A stretch of 13,008 nt of DNA, taken from Clostridia bacterium. GTDB taxonomy: Bacteria > Bacillota_A > Clostridia > Oscillospirales > CAG-272. The notes below the pieces were generated by a model that saw nothing but the letters and a program-made list of their open reading frames with translations, searched no databases and was not told where the DNA came from. The position numbers and the translations under genes were made by a program. Shown one piece after another: positions 1-5,488 of the stretch; positions within the stretch are counted from its first letter, which is position 1; every line of letters begins with the position of its first letter. The stretch is from positions 1 through 13,008 of the forward strand of contig JAFXWT010000149.1 in NCBI GenBank assembly GCA_017542695.1, written 5' to 3'.

Positions 1-271
1 GAAAAAGACGGGATCGCGCCTTCTGACTCTGTTCAGGCACCGCCGCGGCGGCACGGAACAAAAGGAACTCGGCATGACCGCGCGCCTCGACAACGCTGCC
101 GACAGCTACATTCTTCGCGGCGGGGTACTGCTCCGCGAGGATAAACTTGTAATCGTCGACGACGTGATAACGACGGGAAGCACCGTCCGCACCCTGTGCG
201 AGCTTGCGACGCTCGCGGGAGCGGGAGAGGTCATCGTCCTCACGGTCGCCAAAACGGGAAAAAAGTACTGA
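1..271 (+). CDS. ComF-family phosphoribosyltransferase, C-terminal part (5' truncated)
   Basis: The reading frame is open from base 2 and ends at TGA 269-271, giving 89 visible residues; the start lies off the left edge. The fragment has the type I phosphoribosyltransferase signature VIVDDVITTGSTVRTL, where the acidic pair and TTGST loop bind PRPP phosphates. Upstream of it is GGTEQKELGMTARLDN, which resembles the conserved GT.Q..L...R..N stretch of ComF proteins, and the C-terminal AGAGEVIVLTVAKT also fits. In naturally competent bacteria ComF is a cytosolic protein tied to uptake of single-stranded DNA; in many Firmicutes relatives its substrate and role are unknown. The N-terminal zinc-finger region of ComF cannot be checked. 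It sits 31 bp upstream of the CotH gene with no terminator seen between them, so the two may be cotranscribed. Family assignment is fairly sure; function is not. Confidence 0.75.
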   Translation, partial: KKTGSRLLTLFRHRRGGTEQKELGMTARLDNAADSYILRGGVLLREDKLVIVDDVITTGSTVRTLCELATLAGAGEVIVLTVAKTGKKY

Positions 272-302
272 CGGTCAAAATATAACGATAAAGGAGATAC
301 CC

Positions 303-2267
303 ATGAAAAAAAGTGCTAATGTATCAAAAATCACGGCGATCTTATGCCTTGCGCTCGCTCTCTTGACGGTTTTGTCGATCGTATCGGGCGCGGCATTCGA
401 CAACACTACGGACAGCGACGTTGACGACATAAAACCGATGTCTAACAAATACTACCTGCCGCCGTACGTCGATCTGACGGCGCTTGAGATGAATATCACC
501 GCGTCGGAATACACCGTCGGCGACAAGACGTACGCCTACAACGGCGACCCGATCGACGTCACCGAAGGCAAAACGACCGACAAATACGGCAACGTCTGCT
601 ACTCCGTTTCATTCAAAAACGGCAAATATTCAAGCGGATACACGTTTTATCAGCTCTCATCCATTCCGAGCGTATACGTCAAAACGAGCGAGGGGATAAA
701 CAACATCAACAAAAACAAGAACCTCCGCGATAAGAACACGACGGTGCTCATCATCGACGAGAACGGAGAAACCGTTTACAGCGACGAGAAAAACGAAACC
801 GTTTCCGAAATAAAGGGACGCGGCAACGCGACGTGGGGATACGCCAAAAAGCCGTATCAGATAAAGCTCGGCAAAAAGGCCGATCTTTTCGGTATGGGCA
901 AATCGAAAACGTGGATACTTCTCGCCAACTATATGGACGAGTCGTTTCTTCGCAACGCCGTCGCGTTCAGACTTTCCGACGAGCTGGGGCTCGACTTCTC
1001 GCCGAAGTCGACGTTCGTGAACCTCTACGTCGACAATACGTTCGCAGGGCTGTATCAGCTCTGTGAGAAAACCCAGATCGGCTCGAACCGTATCGAGATA
1101 ACCGACCTTGAAGAGCTTAACGAAAAGGCAAACGACGGCGTCGATCTTGACACGCTTCCGGTGCGGACGGAAAGCTCGACTCTTTCAAATCTCACGGAAT
1201 TCACATACGTATCGGGAATGAAAAATCCCGCCGACATCACGGGCGGCTATCTCATCGAGCTCGACAATATACGCGGCAGAGCGGAAAAATGCCGTTTTAC
1301 AACGAAGAACAACAATATCTACGTCTTGAAATCTCCCGAGTGCGCGAGCAGGGAACAGGTGCTTTATATTGCTACGCTCGTCTCCGAAATGGAAGAGGCG
1401 ATCTACTCTTCAAACGGCATAAACTCAAAGGGCAAGCACTATTCCGAATACGCCGACGTCGATTCGCTCGTTGCGATGTATATGTCGTACGAAATGACGA
1501 AAAACTGGGACGCTTACGTCGGCAGCACTTTCTTTTATAAGGATGCGGACACGGATGGCAAAACGTCTAAAATATACGCCGGACCCGCGTGGGACTTCGA
1601 TCATTCATACGGCAATCTTCACCGCATGACTTACAGCACCGATAAAACGGAGCTGTGGGCGGCGGGAACGAAGCGCTCCGATTACTGCCGCTTCTTCGGC
1701 GCAAAGCTTATCGCGCATGAGGAACTCGGCACAAAGCTCGCCGAGTACGCGACGCTCGCCGCCGACAAGGTGACGGAAATGCTCGCCGAAGGCGGATTTA
1801 TCGACAGAATGTCCGATAAACTCGCCGACACTGTCGCCGCCGATAAGATCCTGTGGGGACACATGCGCGGACGCGATTTTGAGGAATGGGAAGTCTATAA
1901 GAGCGGAGACGATCAGAGCGCCATCGGCTTCCTTACCGATTTCATGCGCGTGCGCGCGGCTGGTATATATGAGTATTTTGTCGGCGAGGAGTACGTTCCG
2001 CCCGTCATTGCGGCAACAACCGAAGCAACGACCGAGGCGACGACCACCGCTGAACTGACGACGGCGGAACAGACGACCGCCGAACCGACGACGGCGTCTG
2101 CAACAGAGGCAACCGCCGCGCCGACGACGGAAGCGACCGAAGCGTCGACCACCTCCGCGCCTCCCGCAAAAAGCGGATGCGCTTCCGCGCTTTCATCGGC
2201 GCTCGTCATTCCGGCATCTCTCGGCGTTCTCATTTTTGTGAAAAAGAAAAAAGACGAGCACCGATAA
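303..2267 (+). CDS. Secreted, membrane-anchored CotH-kinase-family protein
   Basis: This 654-residue protein starts at ATG 303, chosen because AAGGAG at 291-296 sits 6 nt upstream and a signal peptide follows at once; the frame is open back to 204, but that stretch overlaps comF. Residues 1-31 form a signal peptide (Lys-rich start, hydrophobic 11-28, likely cleavage near SGAA). Residues about 150-550 match the CotH family: GRGNATW (172-178), KKPYQIKL, a segment ending in LLANYMDESFLRN, and GPAWDFD (427-433), whose Asp pair 431/433 fits the family's metal/ATP-binding acidic site. CotH proteins are atypical kinases related to Fam20C; Bacillus CotH phosphorylates spore-coat proteins. A Thr-rich linker follows (571-619), then Cys626, a hydrophobic stretch (about 627-646) and a KKKKDEHR tail, suggesting membrane anchoring with the catalytic domain outside. 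A spore-coat role is therefore doubtful. The target is unknown; surface-protein phosphorylation is an inference. Confidence 0.88.
   Translation: MKKSANVSKITAILCLALALLTVLSIVSGAAFDNTTDSDVDDIKPMSNKYYLPPYVDLTALEMNITASEYTVGDKTYAYNGDPIDVTEGKTTDKYGNVCYSVSFKNGKYSSGYTFYQLSSIPSVYVKTSEGINNINKNKNLRDKNTTVLIIDENGETVYSDEKNETVSEIKGRGNATWGYAKKPYQIKLGKKADLFGMGKSKTWILLANYMDESFLRNAVAFRLSDELGLDFSPKSTFVNLYVDNTFAGLYQLCEKTQIGSNRIEITDLEELNEKANDGVDLDTLPVRTESSTLSNLTEFTYVSGMKNPADITGGYLIELDNIRGRAEKCRFTTKNNNIYVLKSPECASREQVLYIATLVSEMEEAIYSSNGINSKGKHYSEYADVDSLVAMYMSYEMTKNWDAYVGSTFFYKDADTDGKTSKIYAGPAWDFDHSYGNLHRMTYSTDKTELWAAGTKRSDYCRFFGAKLIAHEELGTKLAEYATLAADKVTEMLAEGGFIDRMSDKLADTVAADKILWGHMRGRDFEEWEVYKSGDDQSAIGFLTDFMRVRAAGIYEYFVGEEYVPPVIAATTEATTEATTTAELTTAEQTTAEPTTASATEATAAPTTEATEASTTSAPPAKSGCASALSSALVIPASLGVLIFVKKKKDEHR
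2013..2159 (+). repeat. Thr/Ala/Glu low-complexity stalk region inside the CotH gene
   Basis: Codons 571-619 of the CotH protein make degenerate TTEA/TTAE repeats, with 20 of 49 residues being Thr. The DNA is built from near-repeats of ACGACxGAxGCG type and may change length by slippage. Such regions are common spacers between a surface domain and a membrane anchor, and they are candidates for O-glycosylation. That role is inferred from composition and position only. Confidence 0.8.
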
Positions 2268-2296
2268 AAACGGCGAAAATAAATCAGCGCATTATG

Positions 2297-2325
2297 TTGA
2301 CAAATAAACCGAGTTGTGATATTAT
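2297..2325 (+). promoter_or_regulatory. Sigma-A type promoter of the small membrane-protein gene
   Basis: TTGACA at 2297-2302 and TATTAT at 2320-2325 are separated by 17 bp, and TG at 2317-2318 makes an extended -10 element. Transcription would start near 2332, about 30 nt before the ATG at 2362. The promoter follows the CotH stop codon by 29 bp. I see no terminator between the CotH gene and this promoter, so some readthrough from upstream is possible. Confidence 0.8.
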
Positions 2326-2361
2326 AAAGATAACAAATCGGTATTCACGGGGGTAATTACC

Positions 2362-2508
2362 ATGAATGAAGAACAGAAAAGGGAAAAGCTAAGTCCCGCG
2401 CAGAAGAAAGAAATATGGGAAAACGTGAGGATGGTGCTCATTCTTACGTGCATGGCCGCGCCGTTTATATTTCTTATAATCATGTGCCTTAGTTATTTCG
2501 TCAAATAA
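2362..2508 (+). CDS. Small single-pass membrane protein (48 aa), function unknown
   Basis: ATG 2362 to TAA 2506-2508 encodes 48 residues. The first 23 are highly charged and predicted helical (MNEEQKREKLSPAQKKEIWE...). Residues 24-46 are a hydrophobic segment with two Cys (30 and 42), and the tail is FVK. This predicts one membrane helix with a charged, probably cytoplasmic, N-terminus; there is no cleavable signal or lipobox. The ribosome binding site is a G-run at 2349-2353, weaker than those of its neighbours. The case for a real gene is its position between a strong extended -10 promoter about 30 nt upstream and a strong intrinsic terminator 20 nt downstream, so it is a transcription unit of its own. 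I do not recognise a family. It could be a regulatory membrane peptide, a toxin-like peptide or a small subunit of a larger complex; none is supported by sequence. Confidence 0.7.
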   Translation: MNEEQKREKLSPAQKKEIWENVRMVLILTCMAAPFIFLIIMCLSYFVK

Positions 2509-2528
2509 AACGGATCACCGACATTACG

Positions 2529-2554
2529 GCGGCGGCTTTTGCCGCCGCTTTTTT
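2529..2554 (+). terminator. Intrinsic terminator after the small membrane-protein gene
   Basis: A perfect 8-bp GC stem (GCGGCGGC 2529-2536, GCCGCCGC 2541-2548) with a TTTT loop is followed directly by six T (2549-2554). This is a textbook rho-independent terminator 20 nt after the stop codon, and it insulates the purine operon from upstream transcription. Confidence 0.93.
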
Positions 2555-2618
2555 GTGCAAAAAGATAAAAAATCTTCATCAAAAGCAATAAAAATTGTAA
2601 TCATTTTTGTGCAAAAAG
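2550..2618. repeat. Two copies of a 14-bp palindrome, candidate operator pair upstream of the purine promoter
   Basis: TTTTTGTGCAAAAA occurs at 2550-2563 and 2604-2617. It is a hyphenated palindrome (TTTTTG-TG-CAAAAA), and both copies are followed by G. The centres are 54 bp apart, close to five helical turns, so a bound protein would face the same side of the DNA at both. The second copy ends 14 bp before the -35 hexamer. A second 15-bp direct repeat, AAAAGCAATAAAAAT, lies at 2581-2595 and 2614-2628. TTGTAATCA occurs at 2595-2603 and again near the predicted transcription start at 2665-2673. None resembles the CCGAAC-containing PurBox of Bacillus PurR. Operator function is an inference; AT-rich UP-element activity is another reading, and the first copy overlaps the terminator T-tract. 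Confidence 0.5.
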
Positions 2619-2631
2619 CAATAAAAATCCC

Positions 2632-2660
2632 TTGACAACAAAAGGGGGATATAGTATAAT
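2632..2660 (+). promoter_or_regulatory. Consensus sigma-A promoter of the purine operon
   Basis: TTGACA at 2632-2637 and TATAAT at 2655-2660 match both consensus hexamers exactly with 17-bp spacing. A start near G2667 is expected, giving a leader of about 154 nt before purE. Such a strong promoter normally needs repression or leader control in a biosynthetic operon. A short inverted repeat (ATCCC 2627-2631 and GGGAT 2646-2650) flanks the -35 element and could be part of an operator, but it is too short to be convincing alone. Confidence 0.92.
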
Positions 2661-2666
2661 ATTCTT

Positions 2667-2820
2667 GTAATCAATTTCAGCGATCACAGCGGCGCGGCCG
2701 CGGGAAAGCAGGAAAAAGATATGAAGATCAATTCGCCGAAAGCAACGGGCACGCTTATTCTTTTTTGAAAGGATAGGTGCGCCCATCTTTATTTTCGTTC
2801 GGCGACGAAAGGATGAAAAC
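2667..2820 (+). promoter_or_regulatory. Structured 5' leader of the purine operon, candidate cis-regulatory RNA
   Basis: Several elements can be read. A GC hairpin is formed by GCGGC 2689-2693 and GCCGC 2697-2701. A purine-rich unpaired stretch follows at 2702-2730. A long hairpin spans 2747-2784 with 16 of 17 positions paired (G-U included), closed by GGGC and GCCC, and is followed by the T-rich ATCTTTATTTT. An 8-bp stem pairs TCGCCGAA 2733-2740 with TTCGGCGA 2798-2805 and encloses the long hairpin. A competing hairpin pairs TTTCGT 2793-2798 with ACGAAA 2805-2810, extendable by CATC 2784-2787 with GATG 2812-2815, and buries the purE ribosome binding site (AAAGGA 2808-2813). The last two cannot form together. 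This suggests a translational switch or an attenuator. It matches no purine, PRPP, ZTP or THF riboswitch pattern that I know. The structures are read by eye, without energy calculation. Confidence 0.5.
2721..2768 (+). CDS. Possible 15-residue leader peptide (upstream ORF) in the purE leader
   Basis: ATG 2721 to TGA 2766-2768 would encode MKINSPKATGTLILF. A plausible ribosome binding site, AGGA at 2710-2713, is 7 nt upstream of the ATG and lies in a purine-rich, unstructured stretch. The ORF crosses the 5' arm of the enclosing stem and the 5' arm of the long hairpin, and its stop codon falls in that hairpin's loop. A translating or stalled ribosome would therefore change the leader fold. There is no run of one amino-acid codon, so classical amino-acid attenuation is not indicated. 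An ORF this short can arise by chance. Confidence 0.35.
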   Translation: MKINSPKATGTLILF

Positions 2821-3324
2821 ATGAAAAAAGTCGGTATAGTCATGGGGAGCGCAAGCGATCTTCCCATTGTCAGAAAGACGGCGGAAACGCTCGCGTCCCT
2901 CGGAGTACCGTATGAGGCGCACGTGTTTTCCGCGCACAGAACGCCCGACGAAGCGGCGGATTTTGCGTCAAATGCGCGACAGAACGGATTCGGCGTTCTG
3001 ATCGCCGCGGCCGGAATGGCGGCGCATCTTGCGGGCGCGCTGGCGGCAAGGACAACTCTGCCCGTTATAGGCATACCCTTAAAATCGAATAATATGGACG
3101 GCGTTGACGCGCTTCTTTCTACAGTACAGATGCCATCGGGGATACCCGTAGCCACGGTCGCTGTGGACGGTGCAGTCAATGCCGCTTTACTTTCAGCCGA
3201 AATAATCGCCATTTGCGAGCCGGAACTTCAGAAGAAGCTCGACGATAAACGCGCCGCGGACGCGAAAAAAGTGCTCGAAAAGGACGCAGAGGTGTCTGCG
3301 GAGCTGAACTCACTTCAAAAATAA
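2821..3324 (+). CDS. purE: N5-carboxyaminoimidazole ribonucleotide mutase
   Basis: The 167-residue cytosolic protein converts N5-CAIR to CAIR (4-carboxy-AIR), the carboxylation step of purine synthesis. Visible signatures are MGSASD (8-13), SAHRTP (37-42, with the catalytic His39), AAAGMAAHLAG (62-72) and LLSTVQMPSGIPVATV (98-113). SAHRTP and AAHL mark class I PurE; class II, which uses CO2 directly, has SAHKT and a different second loop. Class I normally works with PurK, for which no gene is seen here. The length is usual for the family, with a Lys/Glu-rich C-terminal helix of about 30 residues. The start is set by AAAGGA 2808-2813, 7 nt before the ATG; this site can be hidden in a leader hairpin. 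It is the first gene of the operon. Confidence 0.96.
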   Translation: MKKVGIVMGSASDLPIVRKTAETLASLGVPYEAHVFSAHRTPDEAADFASNARQNGFGVLIAAAGMAAHLAGALAARTTLPVIGIPLKSNNMDGVDALLSTVQMPSGIPVATVAVDGAVNAALLSAEIIAICEPELQKKLDDKRAADAKKVLEKDAEVSAELNSLQK

Positions 3325-3342
3325 ATATCGGAGGATATAAAA

Positions 3343-4053
3343 ATGGAAAAAACAACGCTTCTTTACGAGGGAAAAGCAAAAAAGGTATACGCGATGACAG
3401 ACGAAAACTTCGTTATCGTTTCGTATAAGGACGACGCGACGGCGCTCGACGGACTGAAAAAGGGAACGATCGTCGGCAAGGGCGTCATCAACAACCGAAT
3501 GACGAACTACCCTATGCGCCTGCTTGAAAAGAACGGCGTCAGAACGCACTACGTCGAGGAGCTTTCAGAGCGCGACACGCTCGTCAAAAAAGTATCGATA
3601 GTCCCCCTTGAAGTCATTATCAGAAACATATCGGCAGGTCACTTTGCATCGCGCTACGGCGTTGAGGAAGGCATCGTTTTCAGCGAGCCGACGATCGAAT
3701 TTTCGTATAAAAACGACGATCTGCACGACCCGCTTCTTAATTCATATCACGCAGTCGTGCTCGGACTCGCAACGTGGGACGAGATCGAACTCATCAAATC
3801 CATGGCGTTCAAGGTGAACGCAGTGCTCAAAGAATACTTCCTCACCCTCGGCGTAAAGCTCGTCGATTTCAAACTCGAATTCGGCAAGACGGCGGACGGC
3901 GAGATAGTCCTTGCGGACGAGATATCCCCCGACACGTGCCGCTTCTGGGACGCGAAAACGAATGAAAAGCTCGACAAGGATCGCTTTCGCCGCGATATGG
4001 GCGGAGTTGAAGACGCATACAACGAAATGATGCGCCGCGTTTTCGGAGACTGA
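3343..4053 (+). CDS. purC: Phosphoribosylaminoimidazole-succinocarboxamide (SAICAR) synthase
   Basis: The 236-residue enzyme joins CAIR and aspartate with ATP to make SAICAR. Family motifs are present in order: LLYEGKAKKVY (6-16, nucleotide-binding strand), IVPLEVIIRNISAG (86-99), VDFKLEFG (174-181) and ADEISPDTCRFWD (191-203). The length is typical of bacterial PurC. The gap to purE is 18 nt and holds a strong GGAGG at 3330-3334, 8 nt before ATG 3343. The C-terminal codons contain the GGAG that serves purF, which suggests translational coupling. Nothing looks broken; all core motifs are intact. Confidence 0.97.
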   Translation: MEKTTLLYEGKAKKVYAMTDENFVIVSYKDDATALDGLKKGTIVGKGVINNRMTNYPMRLLEKNGVRTHYVEELSERDTLVKKVSIVPLEVIIRNISAGHFASRYGVEEGIVFSEPTIEFSYKNDDLHDPLLNSYHAVVLGLATWDEIELIKSMAFKVNAVLKEYFLTLGVKLVDFKLEFGKTADGEIVLADEISPDTCRFWDAKTNEKLDKDRFRRDMGGVEDAYNEMMRRVFGD

Positions 4054-4059
4054 ACCGAC

Positions 4060-5484
4060 ATGGGCGGTTTCTTCGGCGCTGTTGCAAAGCGCGACGTTAT
4101 CCCCGACGTTTTCTTCGGGACAGATTATCATTCCCATCTCGGAACGCGCCGCGGCGGCATGGCGGCATACGATGAGCAAATAGGCATTCAACGCGAAATA
4201 CACGATATCTCAAACTCGCCGTTCCGCACGAAATTTGCACGCATTTTCGAGGAAATGCGCGGCAAGGCGGCGATCGGCTGCATCAGCGATTACGATCCGC
4301 AGCCGCTGATAATCCGATCAAATCTCGGTGTTTACGCCATATCCATGACGGGCGTGATAACAAACGCCGACGAAATAATAAAAAAATATCTTTCAAGTAA
4401 CGGCGGTCACTTTTGCGCCATGACGGGCGGCGCCGTCAACTCGACGGAAATACTTGCCGCGCTGATAAATCAGAAGCCGACGTTCGTTGAGGGCATCAAA
4501 TACGCCGAAAGCGTCATCAATGGCACGGCGACGGTTCTGATACTTACCGAAAAAAACAGCATCATCGCCGCGCGCGACAAGCTCGGGCGGCTCCCTGTGC
4601 TGATAGGCAGAGGGGAAGACGGATATTGTGTTTCTTTTGAGTCGTTTGCGTGCCGGAAGCTCGGATTCGACGTCGAGAAAGAACTCGGACCCGGCGAGGT
4701 CGTCGAGATCAGCGCCGACGGCGTCAGAGTGCTTGCTTCAGCGGGCAAGGAAATGCGTATCTGCTCGTTTTTGTGGTCGTATTACGGCTATCCGACGTCG
4801 AGCTACGAGGGCGTGAACGTCGAGATGATGCGGTACAAAAACGGTGCGATCATGGCGGAAAACGACAAGGCGGCAAGTAACGCCGAGGGAGTGGACTACG
4901 TCGGCGGCGTTCCGGATTCAGGCACGCCTCACGCGATCGGCTACGCCAACAAGAGCGGCATTCCGTTTGCCCGCGCGTTCATAAAATACACGCCGACGTG
5001 GTCGCGCAGTTTCATGCCGACCGAACAGGTCGAACGCGACCGAGTCGCAAAAATGAAGCAGATACCCGTTCACGAGCTGATAAAAGGAAAGAGTCTGCTG
5101 TTTGTCGATGATTCGATCGTCCGCGGAACGCAAATGAAGGAAACCGTCGACTTTCTCTACGATCACGGCGCGCGAGAGGTGCATATCCGCTCCGCGTGCC
5201 CGCCGATAATGTACGGCTGCAAATACCTCAATTTCTCCCGCGCCACGAGCGACATGGAACTGCTTGCCCGCCGCGTCATTAAAGAGCTTGAAGGCGACGA
5301 GGGCTTCGATCACATCGACGAATACGCCGACGGCTCGACTGAACGCGGGAAAAAGCTCCGCGCGGCGATATGCGAGAAGATGCACTTCTCGTCTCTTGAA
5401 TTTCAGTCGCTCGACGGAATAATCAAAGCGATAGGAATCGAACCGTGCAAACTGTGCACATATTGCTGGAACGGAAAGGAATAA
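4060..5484 (+). CDS. purF: PurF-family amidophosphoribosyltransferase with a degenerate glutaminase site
   Basis: The 474-residue protein is collinear with PurF, which makes 5-phosphoribosylamine from PRPP and glutamine. The C-terminal half is intact: GVPDSG (283-288), the PRPP loop [10 protein letters not shown] (348-357) and the CTYCWNGK end. Four Cys (235, 387, 466, 469) align with the Fe-S ligands of Bacillus PurF. The N-terminal Ntn domain keeps its fold markers ([20 protein letters not shown]), but it begins MGGFFGAV where active enzymes begin with catalytic Cys followed by GxxG. By eye the other E. coli glutaminase residues are also replaced: Arg26 by Leu27, Arg73 by Ser76, Asn101 by Thr97 and Asp127 by Ser128. 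The start is firm: the purC stop is in the same frame three codons upstream, so no Cys-bearing start can be hidden, and GGAG 4045-4048 fits ATG 4060. The enzyme probably uses free or delivered ammonia; this is inferred. Its place in a complete purine operon supports a PurF role. Confidence 0.9.
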   Translation: MGGFFGAVAKRDVIPDVFFGTDYHSHLGTRRGGMAAYDEQIGIQREIHDISNSPFRTKFARIFEEMRGKAAIGCISDYDPQPLIIRSNLGVYAISMTGVITNADEIIKKYLSSNGGHFCAMTGGAVNSTEILAALINQKPTFVEGIKYAESVINGTATVLILTEKNSIIAARDKLGRLPVLIGRGEDGYCVSFESFACRKLGFDVEKELGPGEVVEISADGVRVLASAGKEMRICSFLWSYYGYPTSSYEGVNVEMMRYKNGAIMAENDKAASNAEGVDYVGGVPDSGTPHAIGYANKSGIPFARAFIKYTPTWSRSFMPTEQVERDRVAKMKQIPVHELIKGKSLLFVDDSIVRGTQMKETVDFLYDHGAREVHIRSACPPIMYGCKYLNFSRATSDMELLARRVIKELEGDEGFDHIDEYADGSTERGKKLRAAICEKMHFSSLEFQSLDGIIKAIGIEPCKLCTYCWNGKE

Positions 5485-5488
5485 GAAA

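Larger units (their letters stand above)
2509..2820. other. 312-bp stretch between the small membrane gene and purE: control region
   Basis: This stretch has no gene apart from the possible 15-codon leader ORF. In order it holds the terminator (2529-2554), the AT-rich repeats and palindromes (2550-2628), the consensus promoter (2632-2660) and the structured leader (from about 2667). A small inverted repeat, AAGAT 2562-2566 with ATCTT 2572-2576, lies between the two palindromes. The + strand is very A-rich between 2559 and 2630, unlike the coding regions. Confidence 0.8.

Noticed and set aside
204..302. Longer N-terminus for the CotH protein from ATG 204
   Set aside because: It overlaps the ComF coding end, has no ribosome binding site, and would place 33 charged residues ahead of a clear signal peptide. 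ATG 303 has AAGGAG at 6 nt.
2694..2701. Perfect GCGGCCGC palindrome in the leader as a protein-binding site
   Set aside because: It is better explained as part of the small GC hairpin 2689-2701; an 8-bp palindrome alone is weak evidence.
2784..2795. Hairpin 2747-2784 as a strong intrinsic terminator
   Set aside because: The following run ATCTTTATTTT is T-rich but interrupted, and the stem contains many A-U and G-U pairs. A full terminator is unlikely; partial attenuation is kept as a possibility in the leader finding.
2667..2820. Known purine, PRPP (ykkC-type), ZTP (pfl) or THF riboswitch in the purE leader
   Set aside because: I could not find the conserved core sequences of any of these. 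The stretch CGCCGAAAGCAACGGGCA recalls the 3' part of the ZTP motif, but its upstream half is missing. An Rfam scan would settle it.
2777..2824. Second leader ORF from GTG 2777 ending TGA 2822-2824, overlapping the purE start
   Set aside because: The nearest AAAGGA ends only 3 nt before the GTG, which is too close, and nothing else supports it. The ATGA overlap is probably chance.
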